Shown piece by piece: positions 1 to 10,784 of a DNA stretch of 64,000 nucleotides. Location: NCBI GenBank assembly GCA_905331475.1, contig CAJNYU010004514.1, positions 124,001-188,000 on the forward strand, read 5' to 3'. Position 1 is the first letter of the stretch. Each line of letters opens with the position of its first letter. The translations under genes were made by a program, and so were the position numbers. Origin of the DNA: Rotaria socialis. Lineage: Eukaryota > Rotifera > Eurotatoria > Philodinida > Philodinidae. The notes under the pieces were generated by a model. It was not told where the DNA came from. It ran no database searches and was given only the letters and a program-made list of their open reading frames with translations.

Positions 1-461
1 TATGTGAATACGATGAACAACAAGAAACTTGTTGAGAGAACAAATTTTGAAAGCATTTTCTTTCTAACCACTGAAGTCTTTTTCAAAATAACTATTTTTA
101 ACAATGGCTGCTATCTTTCGCTGAGGTCTTTTAGATTTATATAGAACGCCTATCTTTTTTTTAATCAGAATGAAAGTAAAATGCAAAGAAATGACGACGA
201 AAAAAAGTGCTAACGTATGATGTAAGCCAGATAACAAAAAGAAACAATTCCATTAGTCTGATATTTACTTCTGGTCAGCGTATTATTATTATCGTAGATT
301 TGAGAAATATGAAAATCATTTTCTATCCTTTCATTACATTAATAAATTTCTAATTAAAATACCATATAGACGATAACTTTGTTTTTTTACGAATCTATTT
401 AAATTAGTATATTCACGTGAACAAGATAGGCGCGAAATTTTTTGTAAAAAATCATTTGTGA
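1..461. other. AT-rich sequence, no gene seen
   Basis: No reading frame of useful length or family resemblance is visible on either strand. It may be upstream sequence of the small ORF at 462. Confidence 0.5.
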
Positions 462-752
462 ATGATATCACTTAGATTTCTAATAGTTCCATTCGTTTTA
501 CTTATCATTATACTTATACTAATTTTATTAATATCATGTATCTGGATCATATTATTTTATATGCAGCCAAATCGAACACCTGTAAAATATAAAGGATTAT
601 ATCAACGCAAAAGTTATACAAAAATGAATCCGAAAAATTTTCTTGAGAATAATATTATCTCTAATCATTTATCGAAATTTACTCACTCAAAGAATCCTAA
701 ACATGTGGCAAGAGCACAGTTGCAAACACATATTTCTACTTCAAAAACATGA
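462..752 (+). CDS. Possible small single-pass membrane protein (96 aa)
   Basis: The ORF starts MISLRFLIVPFVLL and continues as a nearly unbroken run of Ile/Leu/Val to about residue 33, a clear transmembrane segment or uncleaved signal anchor. A basic, Asn/Lys/His-rich tail of about 60 residues follows. There is no intron and no family resemblance that I recognise. AT-rich sequence readily gives Ile/Leu-rich frames by chance, so the hydrophobic run is weak evidence. The polar, stop-free tail argues mildly for coding. Function unknown. Confidence 0.35.
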   Translation: MISLRFLIVPFVLLIIILILILLISCIWIILFYMQPNRTPVKYKGLYQRKSYTKMNPKNFLENNIISNHLSKFTHSKNPKHVARAQLQTHISTSKT

Positions 753-1953
753 AATATTACTTACTTAAACGAGATCGGTCTTTATATGATCTATGTATTC
801 AATTGTGATCAATCATCCAGATCATCGAGTTGCAATCAAGGTTTCATGTATAACAAAACAAATACAGTAGCAGTAGTAATGAAAGAAATCTAAACTGACC
901 TTATACAATACCATGATTTAAATGTTCCGGATACTTTTTACTATCTCTTCTAACTTTTAGAGTAATGGTCACTTGGAAAAAATTTCTATAGAATAATATT
1001 GATTGTATGATAGAGACTGAAGAATGATATTTACGGATGGGCAGTAGTTTTTGTAGAAATGAGTGTATCTTCAATTTTTTTGTCATCTTTGACTCGTATG
1101 TTTCATACAGGGGAAGAATTCATTTGTTTTAACCACATATTATTATTATATTCATATGTCTAGATATGTGCCTTCATCTATATTTTGTATATTTGTTGAG
1201 ACGTTATCAGTTTTCTTACAATCATAATAATAACATTTTTTAAATATTCTAAAAAAAATCAATTTTTTACAGAATCTTTTGTGTCAACCAATATAATATT
1301 CTCACAATCTTATTTTACTGTTTTGAGATTCTTCAAGAGACGGAAGAGACGATATTATTTCGAAAACAAAATCTGTCAAGACATTATATGAGATTTCATA
1401 TATGACTTTACCTAGTAAAACATTATTGTGATGGAACGACTTGTCCGTTTCTTCTTTTTATTCAGAATGATGCTTTTTTTTTGAGCAACAATGCTGACAC
1501 GAATAATATAAACAGTAAAGAAGAAGAGAAGATAGGAGCAAATGTAAACTAATGATTAAATGATAAGAGTGATTAATGAGTACATCCACTCTTGAAGGAG
1601 TCGTGATGGATGGAATCGGTCACAATTCTCTTTAACTTGAATCAATTGGCACTATCGTTACTATAAATTATATTGCTTTTTCTCTGCTTACATTCTTCTA
1701 AATTACCAATTTTGAAATTTAACTACGTGGATTCCTGTTCAACTCACATGAATTCGATCAATAATTCAATTGAAACTACTCAAATATAATATCATCTATT
1801 AAATTTCACTAATTTTTAGAATTATATATTTTCTAGTTCATCAGTCACACTTTATTTGTTGAAGAAATACAAGATAATAGTGTTATTCCTTAACATTCTA
1901 GTTCGACGAATAAACAAACTCAATGGCAAATGCGAATCAAAAGGATAATATAC
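753..1953. other. Noncoding AT-rich stretch
   Basis: I see no supported gene on either strand, only short chance frames. No repeat found elsewhere in the window was recognised here. Confidence 0.5.
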
Positions 1954-2333
1954 CAAGGGGGAAAACACGGATTTGGGATTTTGAAAGTCCCAAAATCCAA
2001 AACGTGAATGATGGAATTTCCATCTGAATTTTTTCCCATATGTAAGTCCCATGATTCTTAGAATATTCTAAAATTTTCAGCCTTCTCAAGATAATGAATG
2101 CGCAAATACTCATTTCACGGCACGGTCAGAAAGTCCAGTTTTTTTGAAAATTCAATATTTTACGAAGGAAACATTTATTCGAGTTGAAACTTTTAGGATC
2201 TTTTATGGACCATGAAACCTATATATGGGAAGAATTTCAGGTCGAAACTACGTCATTCACAGAGGGGAAAATGCTTTTCAATTTATGAGATTTTTGGGAT
2301 TTTCAAAATCTCAAAAATCCGCTTTCCCCCTTG
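1954..2333. mobile_element. Foldback/MITE element with CAAGGGGGAAA termini (copy 1)
   Basis: The left end reads CAAGGGGGAAAACACGGAT and the right end, read backwards, CAAGGGGGAAAGCGGATTT. The inverted arms continue imperfectly for roughly 130 bp, with TTGGGATTTTGAAAGTCCCA on the left matching TGAGATTTTGAAAATCCCA on the right; both arms also hold TTCCCATAT. The two short reading frames inside (1852-2052 minus and 2212-2421 plus) are the mirrored arms, not genes. The same terminal motif bounds elements at 14492-14655 and 50938-51406. No target duplication was recognised. Confidence 0.7.
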
Positions 2334-2504
2334 TAATATAAGATTTACCTGTAGAATACTTTCCATGAATAAACTAACTAGTTTATTATTAGTTCAGTTA
2401 AATTCTCTAAATTTTGTATGAATCCCAGAGAAATTCTAACGGATTCTGATTATATTTCTCTAGTAGTTTGCTTTATTTTATAATTAGAATTAACAAAAAA
2501 TAAA

Positions 2505-2625
2505 TGCGGAAACATCGGATTTGCATCCGATTGTTATGTGTACTTCAAAAAGCGAAAATGTACATCCATTTTTTTCCTGTAAGGCATAGATCTCATCAAG
2601 ATACATCCCTTCTCACTAAATTACN
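2505..2625. repeat. Relic of the 4.1-5.9 kb foldback family
   Basis: About 85 bases here (2541-2625, with TACATCCATTTTTTTCC and AGATCTCATCAAGATACATC) are the reverse complement of 4897-4981, the sequence just before the assembly gap inside the large foldback element. The preceding CATCCGATTGTTATGTGTAC is also found in the copy at 34450, so this is an internal fragment of the same family. One unknown base lies at 2625. Confidence 0.7.
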
Positions 2626-2704
2626 TTTTGTTGTCTTATGCTTTTTTTTGTGAAAGACTATACTAGGAAATAAAAGAAAATAAACTATGTTATAAAAAAT
2701 TATT

Positions 2705-2830
2705 TTCTCTTCCGAACATCCTGTATTTTTTCGTTTCGAACATCTAGACGACTTTCATTCCGAACACCCGGCCTTTTTCATTCCGACCTTCCGGCGTTTT
2801 CATTCCGAACATCCGGAAACTGAAGTTCGG
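2705..2830. repeat. Short degenerate tandem repeat, CATTCCGAACATCCGG core
   Basis: Roughly four units of 24-30 bases repeat variants of TTTTCATTCCGAACATCCGG (TTTCGAACATCT, CATTCCGAACACCCGG, CATTCCGACCTTCCGG, CATTCCGAACATCCGG). An inverted version (GTTCGGAATG) follows at about 2824. The GC-rich motif contrasts with its AT-rich surroundings. It may be the subterminal repeat of an eroded transposon. Confidence 0.5.
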
Positions 2831-2903
2831 AATGGACTTCTCCGACCGATGTCCGTAAAAAAAAAATGAGGACGAAAAGGGACCACCCCGTCTTCCTCTG
2901 ATG

Positions 2904-4067
2904 CATACTGTCAACGATGGCATTTGCGCTTATCTTCATGTCAAGTGTTCTGAATTGATATCATGTGCTAACAACAATCGAATATGCTATCGACCTGATC
3001 ATCTATGTGTGAACTATTCATGATGTCATAGCACTCCATTATGCTATCCCATTGATATGACCCTTCAAATTTTGCTGTCCACCAATACCATCCATGACAA
3101 GTAAACAATCGAAATGAAGAATTTCATATGTTTGCCTCATTATCTTCTAGCTTCACAGCCGCCAGTGATTCATGACGATTGTATTTGTGAGAGTGCCACA
3201 TGGAATCAAAATGGCGTTACAGTTGCTGGTTGGAATGGTCGAGGATCCTCATTGAATCAACTCGATGAACCCCTCGGTTTATTTGTGGACGAAGATGCTG
3301 CCGTCTATGTTGCGGGCACGTTAAACTTCAGAGTGGTTAAATGGGCATCCGGTGCATCTAGTGATCAAGTGATAGCTGGTGGGAATGGAGAAGGTAACCA
3401 GAATAACCAAATGAAATATGCAACAAAAATTATTATTGACAAGAATGGAACCATATTTATTTGTGATCATATGAACATGCGAGTTCAGCGATGGTTTAAG
3501 AATGACGATCATGGACAAACAATTATTGAAAATATCTCATGTTGGGGACTAACATTAGACAAAGAAAAATTACTGTATGTATCTGATTGGAAAAAGCGTC
3601 GTATAACGAAACGGCCGAGCGAACAAATCACCGCTGGTGGAAATGGGCAAGGGTCGGCTCTTAATCAACTCTTTTATCCATGTGACGTATTTCTCGATCA
3701 GGATCAGTCCATTTTCGTGGCCGACGATGGGAATCAGCGTATAATAAAATGACCTGTCGGTGCCAAAGAAGGTATTGTCGTGGCTGGTCATAATCATTTG
3801 AAATCGTCGCAGTCAGTGGTTGTTGACCAAATGGGCACTGCCTATGTCGTAGATTATGGTAACCATGTTGTGCGCTGGTTAAAAGACTATGCATCAGACA
3901 GTATCATAATCAGTCAGCATGGTGCTGGTAATGGAACTGATCAATTATCAGATCCAACAGATTTGGCATTTGATCGCCAAGGAAACATGTACGTGGTCAA
4001 TAGGGCTAATCGTCGTGTACAGATGTTTACTATTGACAAAAGTTCTTGTGATAGAAGTATGTATTAA
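2904..4067 (+). pseudogene. NHL-repeat protein, decayed (bdelloid-type family)
   Basis: The plus strand encodes an N-terminal Cys-rich module (2904-3100, with CANNNRICYRPDHLCV and CHSTPLCYP) followed by about five NHL repeats. Diagnostic segments are TVAGWNGRGSSLNQLDEP, ITAGGNGQGSALNQLFYP and DDGNQRIIK, each repeat having the NQL..P.....D..G..YVAD..N.R pattern of beta-propeller blades. Two in-frame stops break it: TGA at 3021-3023 inside the Cys-rich module and TGA at 3750-3752 (NQRIIK-stop-PVGAKEG, where homologues have Trp, so TGG became TGA). The frame is otherwise open to the natural-looking end at 4065. An intron with a donor near 3101 (GTAAAC) and an acceptor at about 3150-3158 probably separates the module from the propeller. 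Intact relatives are likely secreted or surface propeller proteins of unknown ligand. Confidence 0.8.
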
Positions 4068-4102
4068 AAAATATTGCTAATATGAGCAATTGACATTTAT
4101 CT

Positions 4103-5899
4103 TTTTTGTGTACTCAAAAAAAAAAGAGTACACTATAGAATCGGTCAGTGTGTCCGTCCGTTTATTCGATAACTCTTCACAATTACATTCGATTGAGCTG
4201 AAATCTTGTGCACAGAATTGTCTTATCAATATCTAGGTCGAGTTCGAAGATGAGAAGGATCCGTCAAGAAATGGTTGAGTTATCGAAAAAATTGTCATTA
4301 TTGACCAGACCATCCCTGAGGGGGAGTACAGGGATTTTTCAAAAAAACTTTTTTTCCTCAGAATTATCCACAACATATATAAATCGACTCAGTTTTTAAC
4401 GCTGATTTTGAATCTGGTATTAGTTTTGAAAAAAATCGTAGTTTTTTAACGAAATATTGACTGAAAAAGGTCTCAAAATACACAAAAACTGCATCTAGAA
4501 ACCAAATTGCCTAGATATGTTTCAGATGACCAGCAGTTTGGGGGTTTCTCAAATGCCTGGTTTCGTAGCTAGCCAAAAAGACTATCCAAAGGTAAAAACC
4601 CGAACTCGATAGCTATTACTATTGATGATTTATTATGAAAATACTGATGCCTGTATCTATCATATATCTCTTATAAATTCATGAGGTTGCTTACGATCGT
4701 AATCCTGCTAGATACAAACACAAAACCATTCAAAATAACTGTTTTTATCCAGTTTTCGAAGCTGAACACGAATCTGAGCTCAATTTCTGTGATCTCTAAA
4801 GATATTATATCACGCTGAGGGTAGAGTCAGTGATCACTGGATAGAGTTGCATACAGTGTGGTGCATGCTAACTTAGCATGCCTGAATTTTCTCCTTGTAA
4901 TTTAGTGAGAAGGGATGTATCTTGATGAGATCTATGCCTTATAGAAAAAAATGGATGTATTTTTTCGGTTTTTGAAGTACANNNNNNNNNNNNNNNNNNN
5001 NNNNNNNNNNNNNNNNNNNNNNNNNNNNNNNNNNNNNNNNNNNNNNNNNNNNNNNNNNNNNNNNNNNNNNNNNNNNNNNNNNNNNNNNNNNNNNNNNNNN
5101 NNNNNNNNNNNNNNNNNNNNNNNNNNNNNNNNNNNNNNNNNNNNNNNNNNNNNNNNNNNNNNNNNNNNNNNNNNNNNNNNNNNNNNNNNNNNNNNNNNNN
5201 NNNNNNNNNNNNNNNNNNNNNNNNNNNNNNNNNNNNNNNNNNNNNNNNNNNNNNNNNNNNNNNNNNNNNNNNNNNNNNNNNNNNNNNNNNNNNNNNNNNN
5301 NNNNNNNNNNNNNNNNNNNNNNNNNNNNNNNNNNNNNNNNNNNNNNNNNNNNNNNNNNNNNNNNNNNNNNNNNNNNNNNNNNNNNNNNNNNNNNNNNNNN
5401 NNNNNNNNNNNNGATAGTCTTTTTGACTAGCTACAAAACCAGGCATTTGAGAAACCCCCAAACTGATGGTCATCTGAAACATATCTAGGCAATTTGGTTT
5501 CTTGATGCAGTTTTTGTGTATTTTGAGACGTTTTTCAGTCAATATTTCGTTAAAAAACTACGATTTTTTTCAAAACTTAATATCAGATTCAAAATCAGCG
5601 TTAAAAACTGAGTCGATTTATGTATGTTGTGGATAATTCTTAGGAAAAAAAGTTTTTTTGAAAAATCCCTGTACTCCCCCTCAGGGATGGTCTGGTCAAT
5701 AATGACAATTTTTTCGATAACTCAACCATTTCTTGACGGATCCTTCTCATCTTCGAACTCGACCTAGATATTGATAAGACAATTCTGTGCACAAAATTTC
5801 AGCTCAATCGAATGTAATTGTGGAGAGTTATCGAATAAACGGACGGACGGGCACACTGACCGATTCTAGAGTGTACTCTTTTTTTTTGAGTACACAAAA
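4103..5899. mobile_element. Large foldback element with ~480-bp inverted arms
   Basis: The left arm (4103-4587) and right arm (5413-5899) are nearly identical inverted copies. Both begin TTTTTTGTGTACTC followed by a poly-A run and GAGTACAC (itself a small hairpin), then share CGGTCAGTGTGTCCGTCCG, GACGGATCCTTCTCATC and CTAGATATGTTTCAGATG up to AAAAAGACTATC. The 4588-4981 stretch plus an assembly gap forms the centre. No transposase frame is visible. Translations across the arms are mirror images and not genes. Fragments of the same family lie at 2505-2625 and 34450-34775. Confidence 0.85.
4982..5412. other. Assembly gap (431 N)
   Basis: Unknown bases. The gap sits exactly at the inner edge of the right inverted arm, so it was probably caused by the repeat. 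Frames that appear to run through it are artefacts. Confidence 0.99.
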
Positions 5900-6871
5900 A
5901 GCATTCTAAATACTGTTTTTAATCATAAAAATTGTTCAGATTCTTTTGTGATTGTTTCTTTTTATTCATATTTTCGATAAATAAAGTCAGACAGTTTCAA
6001 AAGAAATTCTAAAGTAGAATATATAAAAGCTATTTTTGATTAGTATGATACTGCTGAAAACAAATGTTTGCCATTGAACTTATTTGATAATGAATTTTCA
6101 GAATGTGTCAAATGCATAACATTTCGCCATATTCTTTTATAAGATTTCTCAGATAATTTGGCTAAGTAAAAAAATAAGATTGAAAAACTTTCCCTTTGAA
6201 TATAAAATTAGCATTTATTTCGTTCATTCGGCGGAATTTTGCTTTTTACATATCTAGTTAAGAAACATCAGTTTTCTTTGTCCTATCAGCAGTCGTATAT
6301 ATTTTAATCAAAGAAACACGAAATCATACGTATTAACACGCAATAAAATAGCTTTTCGCAAGTGTTAAGTAAAAGAGTGCTCGAAGGAAAATTAAGAACT
6401 AAACAAGGCAAACAACAACATACAGAATAAAACGATAACATCAGTCTAAATAAGAGATTCAACACTGATAAACAGAAAAAGAAAAAGGCTGAGTTTCTCC
6501 AGATCCCATATTCACCTATGAACGTTGCTTCTAAGTAATACGCTTGTTTTAACAAAGCATACAAAAATCTTCTTTGTTTTTGATTAGTATGAAAAGAAAA
6601 ATAACAGATATACGCTCAGTTCAAAAAGAGAAATAATGAACTACATTAAATAGAAAGAAAGAAAAACGAACATACGATGACGGTATAAATATTTACCTTT
6701 CATTGTTCAACTGATTGCACGTGGGAAGTTTGTTTTTTTGATTTGTTTTTAAATGAGCAAAATCGAAAAAAATATTTGATAAGAATAAAAAAAATTTTTA
6801 TAAATATTTTCGTGAGAAATGATCTTGTCGATTTCTAAAAAACATAATAATAGAAATGTAAATAATATATA
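5900..6871. other. 3' flank of LMAN1, no gene seen
   Basis: AT-rich sequence between the foldback element and the stop codon of the minus-strand lectin gene. It would hold that gene's 3' UTR and poly(A) site. The minus frame at 6304-6564 has no family signal. Confidence 0.5.
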
Positions 6872-9800
6872 TCATAAAAAAAATGAATCAACTGACTTGA
6901 ATGTAAAATAGCCTATGAATATAACTAATTGTAGAGCTATTATCACAAAGAATGTATACGATCCTAAACATGAAGAATCTCCCGTGCTAACAACAGTGGG
7001 GCATTTAACTTGATCAGGCTAAAAGAAATTAAAATAGAAGCAAATTCCAGCTTTTTCAAGAATAAAAAAAGTAATGATTGGATAATACTATTTTTTGCAG
7101 TAGAATATTTGTTTCAGATTTGATTTGTTGAATTGTATCTCGAAGTTCATTGAAAGCTTTTGAATCAACATTCGAATCAACTGGCTGTTGTCCTGTAACA
7201 TCGTGTTGTTTATTATTGAGATTCGTTTGCAGATTATTGACTTTTTGTTGAAGATCAGTTAGAGATTGTCTTTTCATAATCAATGAAAAGATTTATGTCA
7301 AAGAAAAATAAATTTCAAGTAATTTACCCGAAATTTTGAATAGTTCGCGTCATATCAGTATTTGCATTAATTACTCGATTTATATCTTGAACTCGAGCCA
7401 CATCATCAGGTATATTCGATCCTAGACCAGCTACACCCTAGAACATAAATTTATCAAGATAATAATATGTGGAAATGAACATTTTACTGAAGGTTGTCCG
7501 CTACCACTTGATGCTATTCGTTCAATACGTCCCAAAAGTTCAGCCATTTTTCGATCAATAGTAGTTAATGATAGACGAATTTGATCTTGACCTTCTAAGA
7601 TAACACGAAATTCACGATCATATTCTGTTTCAAACTAAAATTGAACAAAACAAACTAAAATTATTAAAGAACTAAATGTATTAAATGCATACCACTTGTT
7701 GTTCATTAATTGATGTTGTTGCTTCTGGATGATCTTTTCGAAAACTAAATAAATAAAAATAAACCCATCAAAATAATAAAAAATAAAATAAAACAAATAC
7801 AAACTCAGCTTGTTGTTGTTCAAGTTCTCGTTCATATTTTTCATATTCATCTTGATATTTTTTAGCTTGTTCGTGTGTTGTTTCTTGATTTTGTGCTAAA
7901 GCTTGTCTATCGGAAAATGTATGTGTTAAAAATTCCAAAACATCATGATCATCGGCGAGACCCCCTGTTGCAGCCGTTACACCAAGATAACCATTTTTCG
8001 GTAATCCGATTTGATCGATATGAGTACAAAGTTCAAATGCATTATCATCAAGTGAGATTCCATTATTGATATATATCTTTAATGTAAGTATAAAATATAG
8101 CACATGTTCAGTCAAATATTTTTGCTTTTTATATTTCTTACTGTTAATCCTTGATTAATGTATTCAATTTTAAGCCGAATAGGAAAAGGCTTATTACGAA
8201 AATCTTTAATACAGCTGCCTTGAATTTGACTACTACCATCATGTTGATGATCATATGATTGTGTTCCATCATTTACCATTACAGCAATGATAGGATTATT
8301 TTGCTAAGAAAAAGAAAAAGAAAAAGAAAAAGAAAATTTAATAATTTAATTTTAAAAAGAACATCATTTTTATTTTAAAAATTTTGTTTCGGAGTCATGA
8401 ATCAGCCAAGTGATCAGTCATCTTGCTGGGATTAACACTCCGGCATTATTCTGGCCCTTATTGATTAAGAGACACATATCATTGTTTGTTTCCAAACTAA
8501 GGCCTCTGCCCAATAATGGCAATGCGTTCAGGTAGATTCGAACAAGTGAACTTTTAGTTTAACAACGAATAAAACAATATCACTACATTAGCTTTGTAAA
8601 ACAATCAGCAAAACATTTATCATATGTACTAATTCTTCATAGAAAGTGATTATTTTTGTACTCGTACTTTCCATTGAGAGTTATCAATGTTTTAAAATTA
8701 AATATAGTCAAAAGCGGTAGTAAAATTAGATGACATTACGAAATGTACAACGTGAATAAATGTGAGAAACCAACAGATCTTCTTACGTTTAATAACTTAC
8801 TATTTGAATAGTCTGAAATATGAATCAGAAATGTTAGGATTGACATTTGATTTTTATAGCATAGATAGAAGAAAGAAAAAGCAATTTAACGATCACTATC
8901 ACTATAACTTACCAATGCATCGTTGTCAAATGAATCAAGGAAAATGCCTAATCCTTTCCATTGATCATTGGAACCGAAAACAGTACCTTCAACACCTGGA
9001 GTTTCCGTAAACCAAATAGCCTAAATAGAAATTAAAAACTTAATATTAATAAATTATTTTACTAAAATAAATTTTAAGATCACATATATTCAGATGTTTG
9101 AAACTTTTAAAGGCTGTCGTTTCAAGTTTCATTACATCTATATATACATATATGTATATACTAGTGTTTGAAAATGTAAATGAAACTTCCTGAAACATTT
9201 TTTTTCTACTAACAGTCCTTTCTGTTTCGAGTCACGTCAAGATGCGTCACCTGAAAACTATTTTGAAAGAATAATACTTGTAGACAAATTGTCTGTTCAA
9301 TATTAACATTGTTAGTTTTCTAATTACTATTTTTTTCATTTCTTCGTTTCAACTCAAGTTGAAACGTAATGTACACACTTAACTACCACATTGAATTCAT
9401 TTATACAGAAAAAACAACAATCATCGCATTCATCGAAACGTATTTATTGATTCTCTTACCATTCCATCAGCACCGACACGACCACGTCCTGTTACTCGTA
9501 GTTTTACATCGAGCAGCCAATGATCGACTGATAATGTGTTTTTACTCCAAATCCAACCTAATAAAAATAAGAAAGTTTCATTCTAATGCTTGAAACAAAT
9601 TTCGTTTTCATTTATACCTCTTTGACTACGAATTGATGGTGTAATACGAACTTGTTCATCACTTGCAATAGCACCTTCATACAAAACAAAAAGATATTAC
9701 ATACTTTTGAAGTTCATAAAACTTACTTCCACCGAATGACCAAAAGGGTACACTTCCATCTTTGAAAGCAAGAGTAGGACCTTTGAATGATAATTTATAT

Positions 9801-9904
9801 TCAAATCTTTTCACTAAGTTTGAATTTGTTACAGATGGATCAGTGTAAGTAAAACCACATGCTACTGAGTATAATATGATAAAAATGGACAGATAAAAGT
9901 TCAT
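6872..9904 (-). CDS. LMAN1: ERGIC-53/LMAN1-like L-type lectin cargo receptor
   Basis: Mannose-binding cargo receptor that cycles between ER and Golgi. Eleven exons join in frame (minus): 9904-9727, 9674-9618, 9557-9460, 9020-8913, 8303-8142, 8076-7805, 7744-7693, 7634-7488, 7437-7328, 7269-7089, 7018-6872, giving about 503 aa (human protein about 510). A signal peptide (MNFYLSIFIILYSVACGF) precedes the leguminous-lectin domain with RFEYKLSFKGP, WSFGGS, GRGRVGADGMAIW, GIFLDSFDND and SAATGGLADDHDVL-type segments (here TAATGGLADDHDVLEF). A coiled-coil stalk (KKYQDEYEKYERELEQQQ) and one membrane segment (YTFFVIIALQLVIFIGYF) follow. Odd: the cytosolic tail ends SVDSFFL, keeping an FF-type exit signal but lacking the dilysine KKxx retrieval motif. 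Introns are mostly 50-70 nt; the two longer ones (8304-8912, 9021-9459) are repeat-like. The start is the only Met before the signal peptide. Confidence 0.95.
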
Positions 9905-10784
9905 CTCAGATTTTTATCGATTTGACCGTGGCAATGACTGAAAATCAGTGTATAGTTACGAGTATATTCTAAAAATGCAATAAAAACAATAATTTATATG
10001 AACGAAACGGACATCTGAATATATGTATGCATGTTTTTAGTTATATTCAGCTGGTGACGACTATTTCGACCTATCAACATATTTTCGACGAATTATATAC
10101 ACGCATTTGAAAAAAGTTTATTTTTCTAAATAAATTGTATTTGATTGCAATTGCAGACATGAAAAATATCTTAAAAATAGTGTTAATAACAGTAGTTTTT
10201 CATTGGCCGAACCATGTATCCAATAAAAGTACTCGTTTCAAAATGAAAAATCCTGGTTAGGGTCAGAAAACACCTGCCGAACATATGTGCATGAGTCACT
10301 AAATTAATATAGTGAATGCAGTACGATAGAAGACGCCTGTTTCCAATTGATCTATCGAAAAATATTATAGTTAAAATTGATTAAATTAGAGCGCATATTT
10401 ATCTCTGTATTTTATTTTCTAAGATTTTAATTTTGTACCGAAAATGACGTGATACTAAAATCAAAGGACAACGAATATTTCATACACACATATAAGATGT
10501 CGCTCAAAGAATTTACATGATTGAATTTTAATCCATTATTTTTGCTCTTCACACGAGTTCGTTATAATAAATAATCTCTATGAATAATATACTTCAACGG
10601 TTGCAAATATTAGTTCATAAAAATGACTATAATCTAAAGTGCATTAGTGCATTTTGCATTCAACATTAGTTGGAATTTTTCCATTTCCTTGATACAAACT
10701 GATTTCATGCTGAAATTTTTTCCAGTAAAATATATTTTTTCTTAAAAAAAAGTACTTCTCCTTTCTTCTCTTCGATATTCATAC
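9905..10784. promoter_or_regulatory. Divergent intergenic region between LMAN1 and SNAPC4
   Basis: The lectin gene starts at 9904 on the minus strand and the Myb gene at 10785 on the plus strand, so this 880-bp AT-rich spacer must contain both promoters and 5' UTRs. No specific binding site or coding segment could be named by eye. Confidence 0.6.

Noticed and set aside
4868..5542. Long frames on both strands running through the assembly gap
   Set aside because: They consist mostly of unknown residues and inverted-repeat arms.
7635..7850. 71-residue minus frame beside LMAN1 exons
   Set aside because: It reads across an exon end and an intron in a wrong frame; the real coding uses exons 7744-7693 and 8076-7805.
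8396..8560. tRNA- or SINE-like segment in an LMAN1 intron (GATTCGAAC resembles a reversed B box)
   Set aside because: No matching A box at the right distance on either strand and no cloverleaf could be drawn.
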